Below the pieces are notes generated by a model. The model ran no database searches. It saw nothing but the letters and a program-made list of their open reading frames with translations, and was not told the origin of the DNA. From Roseovarius sp. Pro17 (GTDB lineage Bacteria; Pseudomonadota; Alphaproteobacteria; Rhodobacterales; Rhodobacteraceae): 64,000 nucleotides of DNA. The DNA is taken from NCBI RefSeq assembly GCF_035599575.1, contig NZ_CP141179.1, positions 4,125,218-4,189,217 on the forward strand, given 5' to 3'. Positions 36,179-46,008 of this stretch are shown here, piece by piece; positions within the stretch are counted from its first letter, which is position 1, and each line of letters opens with the position of its first letter. The position numbers and the translations under genes are program-made.

Positions 36179-37510
36179 ATGTTACGTTCCCTGATCCTTG
36201 TGCTGTCATTGCTGACCGTCCTGCCCGTTTGGGCGGCGGAGGTCAGCGTGCTGCCGGGATCCGGGAGCCTTGCCAAAGCCATCGCCGGGGCCGACCCCGG
36301 CGATGTGCTGATCCTCGCGCCGGGCCGCCATGAAGGGCCGGTCGTCATTGACCGCCCGCTAACGGTGACTGGCGGTACCGATGCGATCATCGACGGGATG
36401 GGCGATGGCACTGTGGTTACCATCGACGCCGAGGATGTCACTATCAAAAACCTGACCGTGACCGGATCTGGGCTAAGCAGTCAGGATCTGGACGCCGGCA
36501 TCAAGATACTCAAGAAAGCCGACCGTGCCGTGGTCGAAAATAACCGCGTCCTGGGCAACCTGCACGGTGTCGACGTGCATGGCGGGCATGATGCGCAGGT
36601 TCGCGGAAATGAAATCGAAGGCACTCGTAACCCGCGCATGAATGATCGCGGCAACGGTATCTATATCTGGAATTCACCGGGAACGCTGGTCGAGGGTAAT
36701 TCGGTCCGCTGGGGGCGCGACGGTATCTTTTCGAACACGTCCCGCACCGGCATCTATCGCGACAATCTGTTCCGCGACCTGCGCTTTGCCGTGCATTACA
36801 TGTATACCAACGATTCCGAGGTGTCGGGCAACGTGTCTATTGGCAATCATCTGGGCTATGCCATCATGTTCTCGAACAAGGTGATCGTGAAAGATAACCT
36901 GAGCCTTTCGGATATCAGCCATGGCGTGATGCTGAACTATGCCAACAATGCCGACGTGTCCGGCAATCTGGTGCGCGGCGGTGCGGATCGCTGCACGTTC
37001 ATCTATAATGCCCACAAGAACCTGATCTATGATAACCGTTTCGAGGGGTGCAACATCGGCATCCATTTCACCGCCGGGTCCGAGCGTAACGTGCTGACTG
37101 GAAATGCTTTTATTGGCAACCGGACGCAGGTGAAATATGTCGGCACGCGTGATATCGAATGGAGCTTTGAGGGCAGGGGCAATTATTGGTCGGACCATCC
37201 CGGTTTCGACCTCGGGGGCGACGGTATCGCCGACAGCGCCTTTCGCCCGAACGACCTCATGGATCATATTCTCTGGTCGCAGCCTGCTGCCGCGCTGCTA
37301 ACTGGCGCCCCTGCCGTTCAACTGATCCGTTGGGCGCAATCCAGCTTTCCGGCGACGCTGCCCGGAGGGGTGGTCGACAATGCCCCCCTGATGATCGCGC
37401 CCACAATTGCAGTTTCACCAGAATATACCGCCATGGAGGCCGAAGCGGTCGCCAGACGGGATGAAAGTAACCTAGATGACTTCGACGTTGACAATATCGC
37501 AACTCACTAA
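36179..37510 (+). CDS. nosD: NosD, periplasmic beta-helix copper-maturation protein
   Basis: 443 aa. Sec signal MLRSLILVLSLLTVLPVWAA, then parallel beta-helix (CASH) repeats: ADPGDVLILAPGRHEGPVVIDRPLTV, VVENNRVLGNLHGVDVHGG, NDRGNGIYIWNSPGTLVEGN, SGNVSIGNHLGYAIMFSN, MLNYANNADVSGN. NosD works with the NosFY ABC complex and NosL to deliver copper or sulfur for the CuZ site of NosZ. The nosF start lies 35 bp inside its 3' end. Confidence 0.95.
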   Translation: MLRSLILVLSLLTVLPVWAAEVSVLPGSGSLAKAIAGADPGDVLILAPGRHEGPVVIDRPLTVTGGTDAIIDGMGDGTVVTIDAEDVTIKNLTVTGSGLSSQDLDAGIKILKKADRAVVENNRVLGNLHGVDVHGGHDAQVRGNEIEGTRNPRMNDRGNGIYIWNSPGTLVEGNSVRWGRDGIFSNTSRTGIYRDNLFRDLRFAVHYMYTNDSEVSGNVSIGNHLGYAIMFSNKVIVKDNLSLSDISHGVMLNYANNADVSGNLVRGGADRCTFIYNAHKNLIYDNRFEGCNIGIHFTAGSERNVLTGNAFIGNRTQVKYVGTRDIEWSFEGRGNYWSDHPGFDLGGDGIADSAFRPNDLMDHILWSQPAAALLTGAPAVQLIRWAQSSFPATLPGGVVDNAPLMIAPTIAVSPEYTAMEAEAVARRDESNLDDFDVDNIATH

Positions 37511-38372
37511 GGCGTTCGGCAGGACCCAAGCCCTTTCCGATGTCTCGCTCAGCGTGGCACCGGGTGAGCGCGTAGCGCTGCTTGGCCATAATGGCGCGGG
37601 AAAATCCACGTTGATGAAAATCATACTGGGTCTGATCGCGCCGGACAGTGGCCAAATTTCAGTGTGCGGCGCGGCTCCGGGAGACGTCGGCGTGCGTGCG
37701 CAAGTAGCATATCTGCCCGAAAACGCGACGTTCCACTCTGCTCTGACCGGGCTAGAGCAGATCAGCTATTATATGCGCCTGCGCAATGTGCATCCGTCCG
37801 GCGCTATGGAATTGCTCGACCGCGTTGGCCTTGCGTTCGCGGCCAAGCGACGGATCGGCACCTATTCAAAAGGCATGCGGCAGCGCGTGGGGCTTGCGCA
37901 GGCGCTGATTGGGCATCCCAGTCTGTTGGTTCTGGACGAGCCGACCAGTGGACTCGATCCCGTTTCGCGGCGCGATTTCTATGAGCTTCTGGATGCACTC
38001 GCTGCCGACGGTGCTGCGGTCCTCTTGTCAAGCCACGCCTTGACAGAGGTTGAGGCGCGCACGGACCGGTTGATGATCCTGTCTGGCGGACGCATGGTGG
38101 CCGAAGGGTCGCTGAACGAATTGCGGCGCGAGGCAGCATTACCGGTCGCGATTAACATTTCGGCGATCAACGGCTATGACGCAGACATTCAGACCGCGCT
38201 GCCCACCGCAATCCGGGTCGACGGCATGCTGCATTTGACCTGCGCGCAAGATGAAAAGCTGGCGACGCTGGCCCGCATCACGGCACTGCAAGATAAGGTC
38301 GCGGACCTCGATGTCATTCCACCCAGTCTGGAGGATATCTATAGTCATTTCAGCCGGAGGGATGGCCAATGA
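37476..38372 (+). CDS. nosF: NosF, ABC ATPase of the Nos maturation complex
   Basis: 298 aa ABC ATPase: Walker A GHNGAGKSTLMKIILG (about residue 36), Q-loop VAYLPENATFHSALTG, signature YSKGMRQRVGLAQALIG, Walker B LLVLDEPTSGLDPVS, switch His in LLSSHALTE. It drives NosDFY, which supplies sulfur or copper for CuZ assembly. Overlaps nosD upstream and nosY downstream (ATGA). Confidence 0.95.
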   Translation: MTSTLTISQLTKAFGRTQALSDVSLSVAPGERVALLGHNGAGKSTLMKIILGLIAPDSGQISVCGAAPGDVGVRAQVAYLPENATFHSALTGLEQISYYMRLRNVHPSGAMELLDRVGLAFAAKRRIGTYSKGMRQRVGLAQALIGHPSLLVLDEPTSGLDPVSRRDFYELLDALAADGAAVLLSSHALTEVEARTDRLMILSGGRMVAEGSLNELRREAALPVAINISAINGYDADIQTALPTAIRVDGMLHLTCAQDEKLATLARITALQDKVADLDVIPPSLEDIYSHFSRRDGQ

Positions 38373-39193
38373 TCGCCCGCATCCTTGCCACAGCCACGAC
38401 CGAGATTCACATTGCGCGGCGAAACCGCTGGGTTCTGATTGCCGTGCTGCTGATGGTGGTCTTTTCACTGGTGCTCTCGGCGGCCGGTTCCGCTCCTACC
38501 GGCGCACTGGGCGCGGATCGGCTGTCAGTTGTTGTAGCCTCGCTGACCTCGCTGTCGGTCTATCTGGTGCCTTTGGTGGCGCTACTCATGTCCTTCGACG
38601 CCGTGGCAGGCGAAGTCGAGCGCGGCACGCTGCCGCTGCTTTTGACTTATCCTGTCGCCCGCTGGGAGGTGTTGGTCGGCAAGCTTCTGGCGCACACGGC
38701 CATCCTGATCGTGGCGATCCTCGCGGGCTATGGTGCCGCTGCGGCGATCACCATTGCCGTCGATCCCGCGGCAATGTCGGGTCTGAGCGCGCTCTGGCGG
38801 CTGACTTGGACGTCCACTTTACTGGGCGCGACCTTTCTGGGGATCGGCTATGCGCTGTCATCTCTGGCGCGCCGCGTCTCGGGAGCTGCGGGGTTGGCGA
38901 TCGGGCTATGGTTGGGTTTGGTCGTGCTTTACGATCTGGGCTTGCTGGCGGCTGTCGTGGCCGACGATGGCGGCACCTTCACCACCAAGGTTTTTCCGAT
39001 GGCTCTGCTCGCCAACCCGGCCGATGCATTCCGCCTGTTCAACCTGAGCGCAGCGCAAGCCACGGCTGCAGTCTCGGGCGTTGGAGGCGCGGCGACGACC
39101 ATCGCGCAATGGCAATCGCTGGCGTCAATACTGCTTTGGCCGTTGATTGCGATCGGACTGGCTGCCTTGGCCTTTCGAAAGGTCGAGCCATGA
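38369..39193 (+). CDS. nosY: NosY, membrane subunit of the Nos ABC complex
   Basis: 274 aa with about six helices (WVLIAVLLMVVFSLVLSAAG, LSVYLVPLVALLMSFDAVAGE, TAILIVAILAGYGAAAAITIAV, LGATFLGIGYALSSLARRV, GLAIGLWLGLVVLYDLGLLAAV, a final helix). Residues FDAVAGEVERGTLPLLLTYPV are the ABC-2-type coupling region. Forms the channel with NosF and NosD. Overlaps nosF and nosL by 4 bp each. Confidence 0.94.
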   Translation: MIARILATATTEIHIARRNRWVLIAVLLMVVFSLVLSAAGSAPTGALGADRLSVVVASLTSLSVYLVPLVALLMSFDAVAGEVERGTLPLLLTYPVARWEVLVGKLLAHTAILIVAILAGYGAAAAITIAVDPAAMSGLSALWRLTWTSTLLGATFLGIGYALSSLARRVSGAAGLAIGLWLGLVVLYDLGLLAAVVADDGGTFTTKVFPMALLANPADAFRLFNLSAAQATAAVSGVGGAATTIAQWQSLASILLWPLIAIGLAALAFRKVEP

Positions 39194-39756
39194 GACCCGT
39201 GATTATTGCGCTGATGGTGCTGACGCTCGCAGGGTGCAAGGAAGAGGCTGTGCAAAACACCGCGCCCTTGCCGCTGAGTGAGGCCGCCATCGGGCATTAT
39301 TGTCAGATGAACCTATTGGAGCATGAAGGCCCTAAAGCGCAGGTCCATTTGGCAGGATTGCCCGGCGCACCGCTGTTTTTCAGTCAGGTTCGCGATGCCC
39401 TAGCCTACATGCGCATGCCAGAGCAAAGCCACCAGATTCTAGCCATCTGGGTCAACGACATGGGCGCGCCGGGGGCCACCTGGGCCACGCCCGGCAGAAC
39501 CAACTGGATCGCGGCAGACGATGCAATTTACGTCGTTGACGGGCACGTCGTGGGTGGGATGGGCGCGCCCGAAATCGTACCATTTACAGACCTGCAAACT
39601 GCAACCGAATTTACTCAGGAAAATGGCGGGCAGATCATGCGACTGGCCGAGATTCCAGACAGCGCCGTCTTGGCCCCCGTCGAACTGAACGGCGACAGCG
39701 GCAATGCAGATTTTGAAGATCGCCTGCGCAGCTTGTCGCGCAAAGTGGGAGAATAG
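39190..39756 (+). CDS. nosL: NosL, copper-binding lipoprotein chaperone
   Basis: 188 aa beginning at the ATG that overlaps the nosY stop; the frame stays open upstream, but only as an alternative frame of nosY. Lipoprotein signal MRPVIIALMVLTLAGCKEE with a clear lipobox (LAGC). NosL features: YCQMNLLEHEGPKAQVHLAG (Cu(I)-binding Cys/Met), FFSQVRDALAYMRMPEQ, and DDAIYVVDGHVVGGMGAPEIVPF. It hands Cu(I) to NosD or apo-NosZ in the periplasm. Confidence 0.94.
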   Translation: MRPVIIALMVLTLAGCKEEAVQNTAPLPLSEAAIGHYCQMNLLEHEGPKAQVHLAGLPGAPLFFSQVRDALAYMRMPEQSHQILAIWVNDMGAPGATWATPGRTNWIAADDAIYVVDGHVVGGMGAPEIVPFTDLQTATEFTQENGGQIMRLAEIPDSAVLAPVELNGDSGNADFEDRLRSLSRKVGE

Positions 39757-39760
39757 AACC

Positions 39761-40669
39761 ATGACCAACCGTCGCCGTTTTCTTGCCATCAGCGCCGCCG
39801 CAATTGCCCTTCCGGGAATGCTTCGTGCAAATTCCATGTACACTTGGCAAGGCATGGCCCTTGGTGCACAGGCCACTCTGCGTCTGTCGCATCCCGACGC
39901 CAAAGCAATCAGCATACGTGTCGCTGATGAAATCTCGCGGCTTGAGGATATTTTCAGCCTCTATCGCAAGGACAGCGCGCTGTCCCGGCTCAACCGGACC
40001 GCAAATTTGCAAGATCCACCGTTCGAATTGCTGGAATGCCTGTCATTAGCGGGGGCCGTTCATAGCGCCAGCGGCGGTCGGTTCGATCCAACAGTTCAGC
40101 CGCTTTGGGCCAGCTACGCTGAGGCGAGTTCAGAGGGTGCACTACCAGATGACCGTGCGCTTTCCAAAGCCCGCGCATTGACTGGTTGGGATGGCGTCAC
40201 GCTGGATTCTTCTGGCATCACGATGCGACCGGGTATGGCACTGACCCTGAACGGGATAGCCCAAGGATACATCGCGGACCGCGTGGCAGATATGCTGAGC
40301 GCCGAGGGGCTAACGAACATCCTAATCAATACCGGCGAATTCCGCGCTCTTGGAACGCACCCCGACGGGAGTGCATGGCCCGTCAAACTTGCAGCCGGTG
40401 GAGAGGTGCCGCTTGCCACGCGCGCCCTCGCTACATCCGCACCTCTTGGCACAACGTTCGATGCGGACGCGCGGATAGGCCATATTCTCGACCCGCGCAC
40501 AGGTTTGCCCGCTGAGGTGAACTGGCAAGAGATCTCAGTTTCTGCAGACTCTGCGGCCGTTGCCGATGCGCTTTCAACGGCCGCCTGCTTATTTGCTACC
40601 CGATCAGAAATCGGCGACTGCTTGTTTCAGTTCCACAGCGCCAAACTCGAAGCCGCCCTCGCGGCTTAA
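39761..40669 (+). CDS. nosX: NosX, ApbE-type FMN transferase
   Basis: 302 aa; start at the ATG giving the Tat-type signal MTNRRRFLAISAAAIALPGM. The ApbE core is visible as WQGMALGAQATLRL, SRLEDIFSLYRKDSALSRLN, ASGGRFDPTVQPLW, LTLNGIAQGYIADRVADML, ILINTGEFRALGTHPDG, GHILDPRTGLPAEVNWQEISVSADSAAVADALSTA. It covalently attaches FMN to the SGAT threonine of NosR. Last gene of the operon, 4 bp after nosL. Confidence 0.94.
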   Translation: MTNRRRFLAISAAAIALPGMLRANSMYTWQGMALGAQATLRLSHPDAKAISIRVADEISRLEDIFSLYRKDSALSRLNRTANLQDPPFELLECLSLAGAVHSASGGRFDPTVQPLWASYAEASSEGALPDDRALSKARALTGWDGVTLDSSGITMRPGMALTLNGIAQGYIADRVADMLSAEGLTNILINTGEFRALGTHPDGSAWPVKLAAGGEVPLATRALATSAPLGTTFDADARIGHILDPRTGLPAEVNWQEISVSADSAAVADALSTAACLFATRSEIGDCLFQFHSAKLEAALAA

Positions 40670-40829
40670 CCTCTTGAAGGAATGCAGCATTGCTGAACTA
40701 TGCGGTCGTCACGCTGTCCGTGATACCGACAGGAGTTTAGCGTGATAATGAGATCTTGCGCTCATCTTTTGTAAAGACATGAGCGCTAGCGTGTTTCTGG
40801 ACTACAGAACGTAGTGAAGAGGAAGCGCT

Positions 40830-41639
40830 TTGATCAAACCGAACATGACGTGTCACGCTTTGGCGGATGACTCGCATCTTGAGCCCCCATTTTTCAAAGC
40901 GCTAGCTCAAAATAATTTTGGCGGCAGAATTGCCGCGATCAGCATACTGCTGGTTTTGGCAGATGCCGGGCACGCCGGGGTGTCGGCGACCTGCGATCAC
41001 GCTGCACGCTATGCTTCGGACAAGACGGGCGTTCCTGTCTCGGTTCTGCGCGCAATTACGCGCAGCGAAACGGGCCAGACGCAGCGTGGCGAACTGCGCC
41101 CATGGCCTTGGACGGTTAATATGGAGGGCGTCGGCAAGTGGTTTTCTTCCCGTGATGACGCGCTGGGCTATGTCAGCGCAAAATACGACACAGGCGCCAG
41201 AAGTTTCGACGTTGGGTGTTTTCAGATCAATTATCGATGGCACGGGGAAAATTTCTCCTCAATCAATGAGATGTTCGATCCCGAGGCCAACGCGCTTTAT
41301 GCAGCGAGGTTTCTGAAACGTCTTTATGCAGAAAAGAACGACTGGTCCGAGGCGGCGGGCGCCTATCATTCACGAACAAAGAAATACTCGACGCGCTATC
41401 GAAAGCGCTTTGATCGGATTCTCGCGTCAGATGCGATCCCTGTTGGTCCGTCCATTAGCCAAGGTGGAACGCGAGAGCCGACCATCGTGCAAACAGCGGC
41501 GCGGGCGTCCGGCACATCGCGAGAAAACAACTATCCATTCTTTCAAGACACCAAGGGCGCCCAGCGCTTTGGTTCGCTGGTACCCCTGACATCGGCCAGC
41601 GGATCCAAAGGCAGCCTTTTTGCGATGAGCGGAGGCTGA
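40830..41639 (+). CDS. Flagellar-associated lytic transglycosylase
   Basis: 269 aa (TTG start with AGGAAG upstream; an ATG at 40845 is the alternative). Signal/anchor IAAISILLVLADAGHAGVSA, then an SLT domain: GVPVSVLRAITRSETGQTQRG with the catalytic Glu, WPWTVNMEGVGKWF, FDVGCFQINYRWHGENF, FDPEANALYAARFLKRLY, AGAYHSRT. It cuts peptidoglycan so the flagellar rod can pass. It lies 3 bp before flhA, as in other Rhodobacteraceae flagellar clusters. Confidence 0.88.
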   Translation: MIKPNMTCHALADDSHLEPPFFKALAQNNFGGRIAAISILLVLADAGHAGVSATCDHAARYASDKTGVPVSVLRAITRSETGQTQRGELRPWPWTVNMEGVGKWFSSRDDALGYVSAKYDTGARSFDVGCFQINYRWHGENFSSINEMFDPEANALYAARFLKRLYAEKNDWSEAAGAYHSRTKKYSTRYRKRFDRILASDAIPVGPSISQGGTREPTIVQTAARASGTSRENNYPFFQDTKGAQRFGSLVPLTSASGSKGSLFAMSGG

Positions 41640-41642
41640 TCG

Positions 41643-43728
41643 ATGAAGCTGATTTCCATTCGAGATATCTTTCAGCCGACCGTCCTCCTGTCGCTGGCCT
41701 TGATGGCGATCATCGTTATGATGATCCTCCCTGTGCCTTCATGGATCCTGGATGTCGGTCTGGCCGCGTCGTTTGCTCTGGCGATACTCATTTTCACGGT
41801 CACGCTGTTCATCGAACGCCCACTTGATTTCTCTGCGTTTCCGACAATCCTGCTAGCCTCTCTGATGTTGCGACTTTCGCTGAATGTATCGTCCACCAAG
41901 CTGATCATCGGCCAAGGACATACCGGTACCAACGCGGCAGGCGACGTTATCGAGGGATTTGCGAGCTTCGTCATGGGCGGCAGCGTGTTCTTGGGCCTCG
42001 TCGTTTTCGGCGTGCTGTTGATTGTCAATTTCATGGTCATCAACAAAGGTGCGGCGCGTATGGCTGAGGTCGGCGCGAGGTTCGCGCTGGACGGAATGCC
42101 GGGCAAGCAAATGGCAATCGACAGCGACATGTCCGCAGGTGCAATCGACCACCGCGAGGCGCGAGAGCGGCGTGAGCGCGAACAGCTGGAGACAACGTTC
42201 TTCGGCTCACTCGACGGTGCGTCGAAATTCGTTAAGGGCGATGCCGTCGCGGGACTGCTGATCACCCTGCTCAACCTCGTTATGGGATTGATCATGGGCA
42301 TCGTTGTGCATGACATGCCGCTCGGCACGGCCTTCGAGACTTATACGATCCTGACTGTGGGTGATGGTCTGGTCACACAGATCCCTGCGGTAATTATTTC
42401 GATCGCCACGGCCCTGTTGCTGGCCCGGGGGGGGGAGCACGGGTGCGACCGACCTCGCCCTTACTGCGCAACTTGGCCGTCATCCGGCGGCCATTGGCAC
42501 GGTTGCCGTTCTGATGGTGCTGTTTGCGCTGGTGCCGGGCCTACCGTTCATCCCGTTTATCATTGGCGGAATAGTACTGGGCGTGATGGCGGTTTTCAGT
42601 CACAGAAATTCGAAAAAAGCGACCGACGTGGACGTGGCTGATGCACCACAAGAGCCACTGAAGGACAAGTCGCTTGGCGATATTCTCGAGCTTGACGATA
42701 TCCATGTCGAATTCGCTCCGGATCTGGTGAATCTGGTATTGGATCCCGGGACGGGCCTTGATGCGCGGATTGTCAACATGCGCACGCATGTGGCCACCCA
42801 CTATGGTCTGATTCTGCCGGAAATTCGGTTGACGGACGACCCGTCCCTGTCGGGCGGCAGCTACGTCATTCGTGTCCAAGGAGTCGAGCAGGGCCATGCT
42901 CAACTGCGGATTGATCAGGTTCTGTTGCTGGATCCGGCTAACGCCGCAGAACTCCCGCCCGGCGATACGGTGACCGAGCCTGTGTACGGTGCGCCGGCGC
43001 GTTGGATTTCGCAGCGTGATCAGGATAGCGTCGCGTTGTCTGGTGCGACGATCGTGGCGCCGACCGAGATTCTGGCGACTCACCTGCTGGAGGTGATCCG
43101 CCGTAACCTCAGCCGACTGCTGACGATGAAGGCGATGCGCAGATTGCTGGATGAGATGGTCAATCTCAGCGACCCCACACGCTCCGAGGCCAACCGCAAG
43201 CTGCTGGACGAGATGATCCCCGACCGCGTACCCGCCGATCTACTGCATGCTGTATTGCGTCTTTTGCTGGCTGAGCAGGTGTCGATCCGCAACATGCCGC
43301 TAATCATCGAAGCGACGGCGGAAGCGCGGCAGTTGTTCCAAGCGCCCGACGCTATCTGCGAGCATGTTCGCCAAAGGCTGGGGTTCCAACTGGTTGCGAC
43401 TCTTCAGCGCGAGGACGGCACACTGCCGCTTATCCAGTTGGCACCGGAATGGGAGGATACATTTCAGACCTATCAGATCGACCAGGATCGGGGCAGGCTG
43501 GACGTGGCGCTACCGCCGGAACTGTTCAATGCCCTGACTGCGTCGGTTTCGGGCGAGGTGGCGCGCGCTGCCGACATGGGCATCTATCCTGCGATCGTGA
43601 CTTCGACTGCACGCAGGCGGTTCCTGCGGACTGTTCTGGCAGCCAAGAATATCAGCAATCCAGTCCTGTCCTTCGAGGAAATCGGGGTCGAGGCGCAGCC
43701 GTCTCTCGTTGGCGTGGCGGCGGCGTGA
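41643..43728 (+). pseudogene. flhA: FlhA, flagellar export gate, frameshifted at a G9 tract
   Basis: The first frame gives the membrane half (ILPVPSWILDVGLAASFALAILI, FPTILLASLMLRLSLNVSSTK, FALDGMPGKQMAIDSDMSAG, IPAVIISIATALLLARGG). At 42427-42435 nine G bases shift the frame. With eight G the protein runs on as ARGGSTGATDLALTAQLGRH into the cytoplasmic half (LVPGLPFIPFIIGGIVLGVM..), giving 694 aa, the normal FlhA length. It is either a real null or phase-variable allele or an assembly homopolymer error. The rest of the gene is intact, and fliR starts at its stop (GTGA). Confidence 0.9.
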
Positions 43729-44498
43729 CAGGTCTGGCGCAACTTCTGCAGATCAGCCAAGAAATGCTTTGGCTTCATGCCACCGTATTTCTCAGAGTGG
43801 GGCCGATCATCGCATTGTTTCCGGGCTTTGGTGAGCGGTCGGTGCCGGTTCGGATCAAATTGGTGCTGACGCTGGCCTATACCGCGATCGTCGCGCCAGC
43901 CGTCGCCCCGGGTATAGCGGTGGGGGCATCTCCAGAGTTCAATTTTGGCTGGGTCATCGTGGCTGAAACTGCGGTCGGTCTTATGATCGGGATCGGGTTG
44001 CGCATGTTTTTGCTCGCGCTTCAAACTGCTGGGTCGATGGCGGCGCAGGCAACCTCTCTGTCGCAAATCCTCGGGTCGGCCGGTGCCACACCATTGCCGG
44101 CGATGGGTCACGTGCTGACGATGGGCGGCATCGCGTTGGCGATGATACTGCATCTGCATGTGCATGTGGCGGAAATGATCATCGCAACTTACGGCATGTT
44201 CCCGCTAGGTGAATTGCCTGATGCATCCGCCGCCTCCCAATGGGGGATCGCGCAGGTCGGGGGGGCATTTTCTCTGGCGTTCAGTCTGGCGGCGCCTTTT
44301 GTCCTGATATCGGTACTCTACAATCTCACGCTCGGGATCATAAACCGCGCAATGCCGCAGATGATGGTCGTCTTTGTCGGGGCGCCGGTCATCACGGCGG
44401 GCGGGATGATCCTGCTTTGCCTGCTAGCGCCGATTATGCTTGGGATCTGGGTTGCGGCCTTGCAGGGGTTTATCTTCAATCCGTTCGGCACGCGCTGA
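43725..44498 (+). CDS. fliR: FliR, flagellar export apparatus protein
   Basis: 257 aa from a GTG overlapping the flhA stop. Six helices with the FliR pattern: HATVFLRVGPIIALFPGFGERSVPVRIKLVLTLAYTAIVAP, FGWVIVAETAVGLMIGIGLRMFLLALQTAGSMAAQATSLS, PFVLISVLYNLTLGIINRAMPQMMVVFVGAPV. Part of the FliPQR core; fliP is not in the window. Overlaps flhB by ATGA. Confidence 0.94.
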   Translation: MTGLAQLLQISQEMLWLHATVFLRVGPIIALFPGFGERSVPVRIKLVLTLAYTAIVAPAVAPGIAVGASPEFNFGWVIVAETAVGLMIGIGLRMFLLALQTAGSMAAQATSLSQILGSAGATPLPAMGHVLTMGGIALAMILHLHVHVAEMIIATYGMFPLGELPDASAASQWGIAQVGGAFSLAFSLAAPFVLISVLYNLTLGIINRAMPQMMVVFVGAPVITAGGMILLCLLAPIMLGIWVAALQGFIFNPFGTR

Positions 44499-45583
44499 TG
44501 TCCGGCCAGGAGGACGACAGTGACAAGACCCACGAACCGACCCAGCACAAGCTGGATGAGGCCCGCAAGAAAGGCGAGCTGGCCCGTTCGGCTGATCTGA
44601 CAGCGGCGGCAGCGTATTGGGGATTTTTGATCACCGGGCTGGCCGCCGGCTCGCAGACGGTATCTTATGTTAGCACGCAGCTAATGGTGCTCATTGATCA
44701 AGCGGACGGGTTGTCGCGGTTGATGTTTTCTGGCCACGCGACTGCGCCAGTAGGCGGAATTATGGGTGGTATCTCGCTGGGGTTAGCTGCGTGGTTTATC
44801 GTGCCTGCCGGACTCGCGATGCTGGCATTGATCGCAACACGCACCATTGTCTTTTCGCCCAGCAAGCTGACCTTCAAGGCATCTCGCATCAACCCGATAT
44901 CAAACGCCAAGAACAAGTATGGTCTGAGCGGTTTGTTCGAATTCTCCAAAAGCCTGGTAAAGTTGATCGTCTATTCCATCGTCTTGGGGCTTTTCCTGAA
45001 GTGGCGCCTCCCGGCTTTGCAAAGTGCGCTGTACTCGGAGCCGGGAGGCATCGGCGCGCTGCTCGGAAAGGTGCTGACCGAATTCATGCTGGTCGTCTGC
45101 ATTGTCGCGCTCGCGATCGGCGCGCTTGATTTCCTGTGGCAGCATTTCGATCATCAGCGCAAGAACCGCATGTCACATCAGGACCTGCGCGATGAACACA
45201 AGCAGCAAGAGGGCGATCCGCACATGAAGAGCGAGCGTCGCGCCCGCGCTGCCCAGATTGCATCCGAGCAGATGATGGCCGATGTTCCTACCGCCGACGT
45301 TATTGTCGTGAACCCCACCCACTACGCAGTTGCTCTCAAATGGAGCCGTGCGCCGGGCGCGGCCCCCGAATGTGTGGCGAAGGGTGTCGATCATATGGCC
45401 CTAGCGATCCGCAAACTGGCGGCAGAACATGGCGTGCCGATACGGCACGATCCGCCAACGGCACGTGCGCTTTATGCGACGACCCGGATTGGCGACCAGA
45501 TCGATCCTGATCAATACCGCGCCGTAGCTGCCGCCATCCGTTTTGCCGAAACTATCCGTCGCCGTGCCGGAGGCCGATCATGA
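44498..45583 (+). CDS. flhB: FlhB, flagellar export switch protein
   Basis: 361 aa. The N-terminus DKTHEPTQHKLDEARKKGELARSADL is the FlhB lead; four helices follow, then the cytoplasmic domain with HFDHQRKNRMSHQDLRDEHKQQEGDPHMKSERR and the self-cleavage site NPTHYAVALKW (near residue 271). Cleavage at N-P switches substrate class with FliK. Starts inside the fliR stop and ends overlapping the FliJ-like gene. Confidence 0.95.
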   Translation: MSGQEDDSDKTHEPTQHKLDEARKKGELARSADLTAAAAYWGFLITGLAAGSQTVSYVSTQLMVLIDQADGLSRLMFSGHATAPVGGIMGGISLGLAAWFIVPAGLAMLALIATRTIVFSPSKLTFKASRINPISNAKNKYGLSGLFEFSKSLVKLIVYSIVLGLFLKWRLPALQSALYSEPGGIGALLGKVLTEFMLVVCIVALAIGALDFLWQHFDHQRKNRMSHQDLRDEHKQQEGDPHMKSERRARAAQIASEQMMADVPTADVIVVNPTHYAVALKWSRAPGAAPECVAKGVDHMALAIRKLAAEHGVPIRHDPPTARALYATTRIGDQIDPDQYRAVAAAIRFAETIRRRAGGRS

Positions 45584-46008
45584 GCGATCTTCTGCAGCTG
45601 AAGCAGGCAATGGATGCGCGCTATCAGGCTCAGCAAGCTGTGCTACGCGATCTGGCCCGTCAGGAAGGCGATCTGCGCCGGGCGCTTTCGGATCTGGACG
45701 ATATGCGCCAAGGTGCGCGCGCGCTGCCCGACGATCAACTTGCCGCTCCGCGCGCCATCGGCGCTGATCTACTTTGGCAGGGATGGACCCAGCGTACGCG
45801 GCAGGAGTTGAACGTGCAGTTGGCGCAGGTTCTGGTGCGCAAGGCCGAGAAGATGTCCGCGCTGCGTCAGGCCTTCGGTCGGGCTGAGGCGGTATCGCAG
45901 TTGCTGGTCCAAGAAAAAACGGCCCGGCGCAAAGCTGCGCAGGACCGTGATCTACAAGTGGGTCAGCAGTTGGCACTGCTGAGAGCCGCTACATCTTCTG
46001 GCGGGTGA
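45580..46008 (+). CDS. FliJ-like flagellar coiled-coil protein
   Basis: 142 aa, almost wholly helical with heptad-like repeats (LLQLKQAMDARYQAQQAVLRDLARQEGDLRRALSDL, TRQELNVQLAQVLVRKAEKMSALRQAFGRAEAVSQLL). No signal or helix for the membrane. Size, charge pattern and position after flhB fit a FliJ-type export chaperone, but sequence identity of that family is too low to be sure. Ends convergent with fliL, overlapping it by 20 bp. Confidence 0.65.
   Translation: MSDLLQLKQAMDARYQAQQAVLRDLARQEGDLRRALSDLDDMRQGARALPDDQLAAPRAIGADLLWQGWTQRTRQELNVQLAQVLVRKAEKMSALRQAFGRAEAVSQLLVQEKTARRKAAQDRDLQVGQQLALLRAATSSGG

Noticed and set aside
38251..39189. Upstream extension of the nosL reading frame
   Set aside because: It reads the nosY gene in another frame; the lipoprotein signal and ATG at 39190 define the real start.
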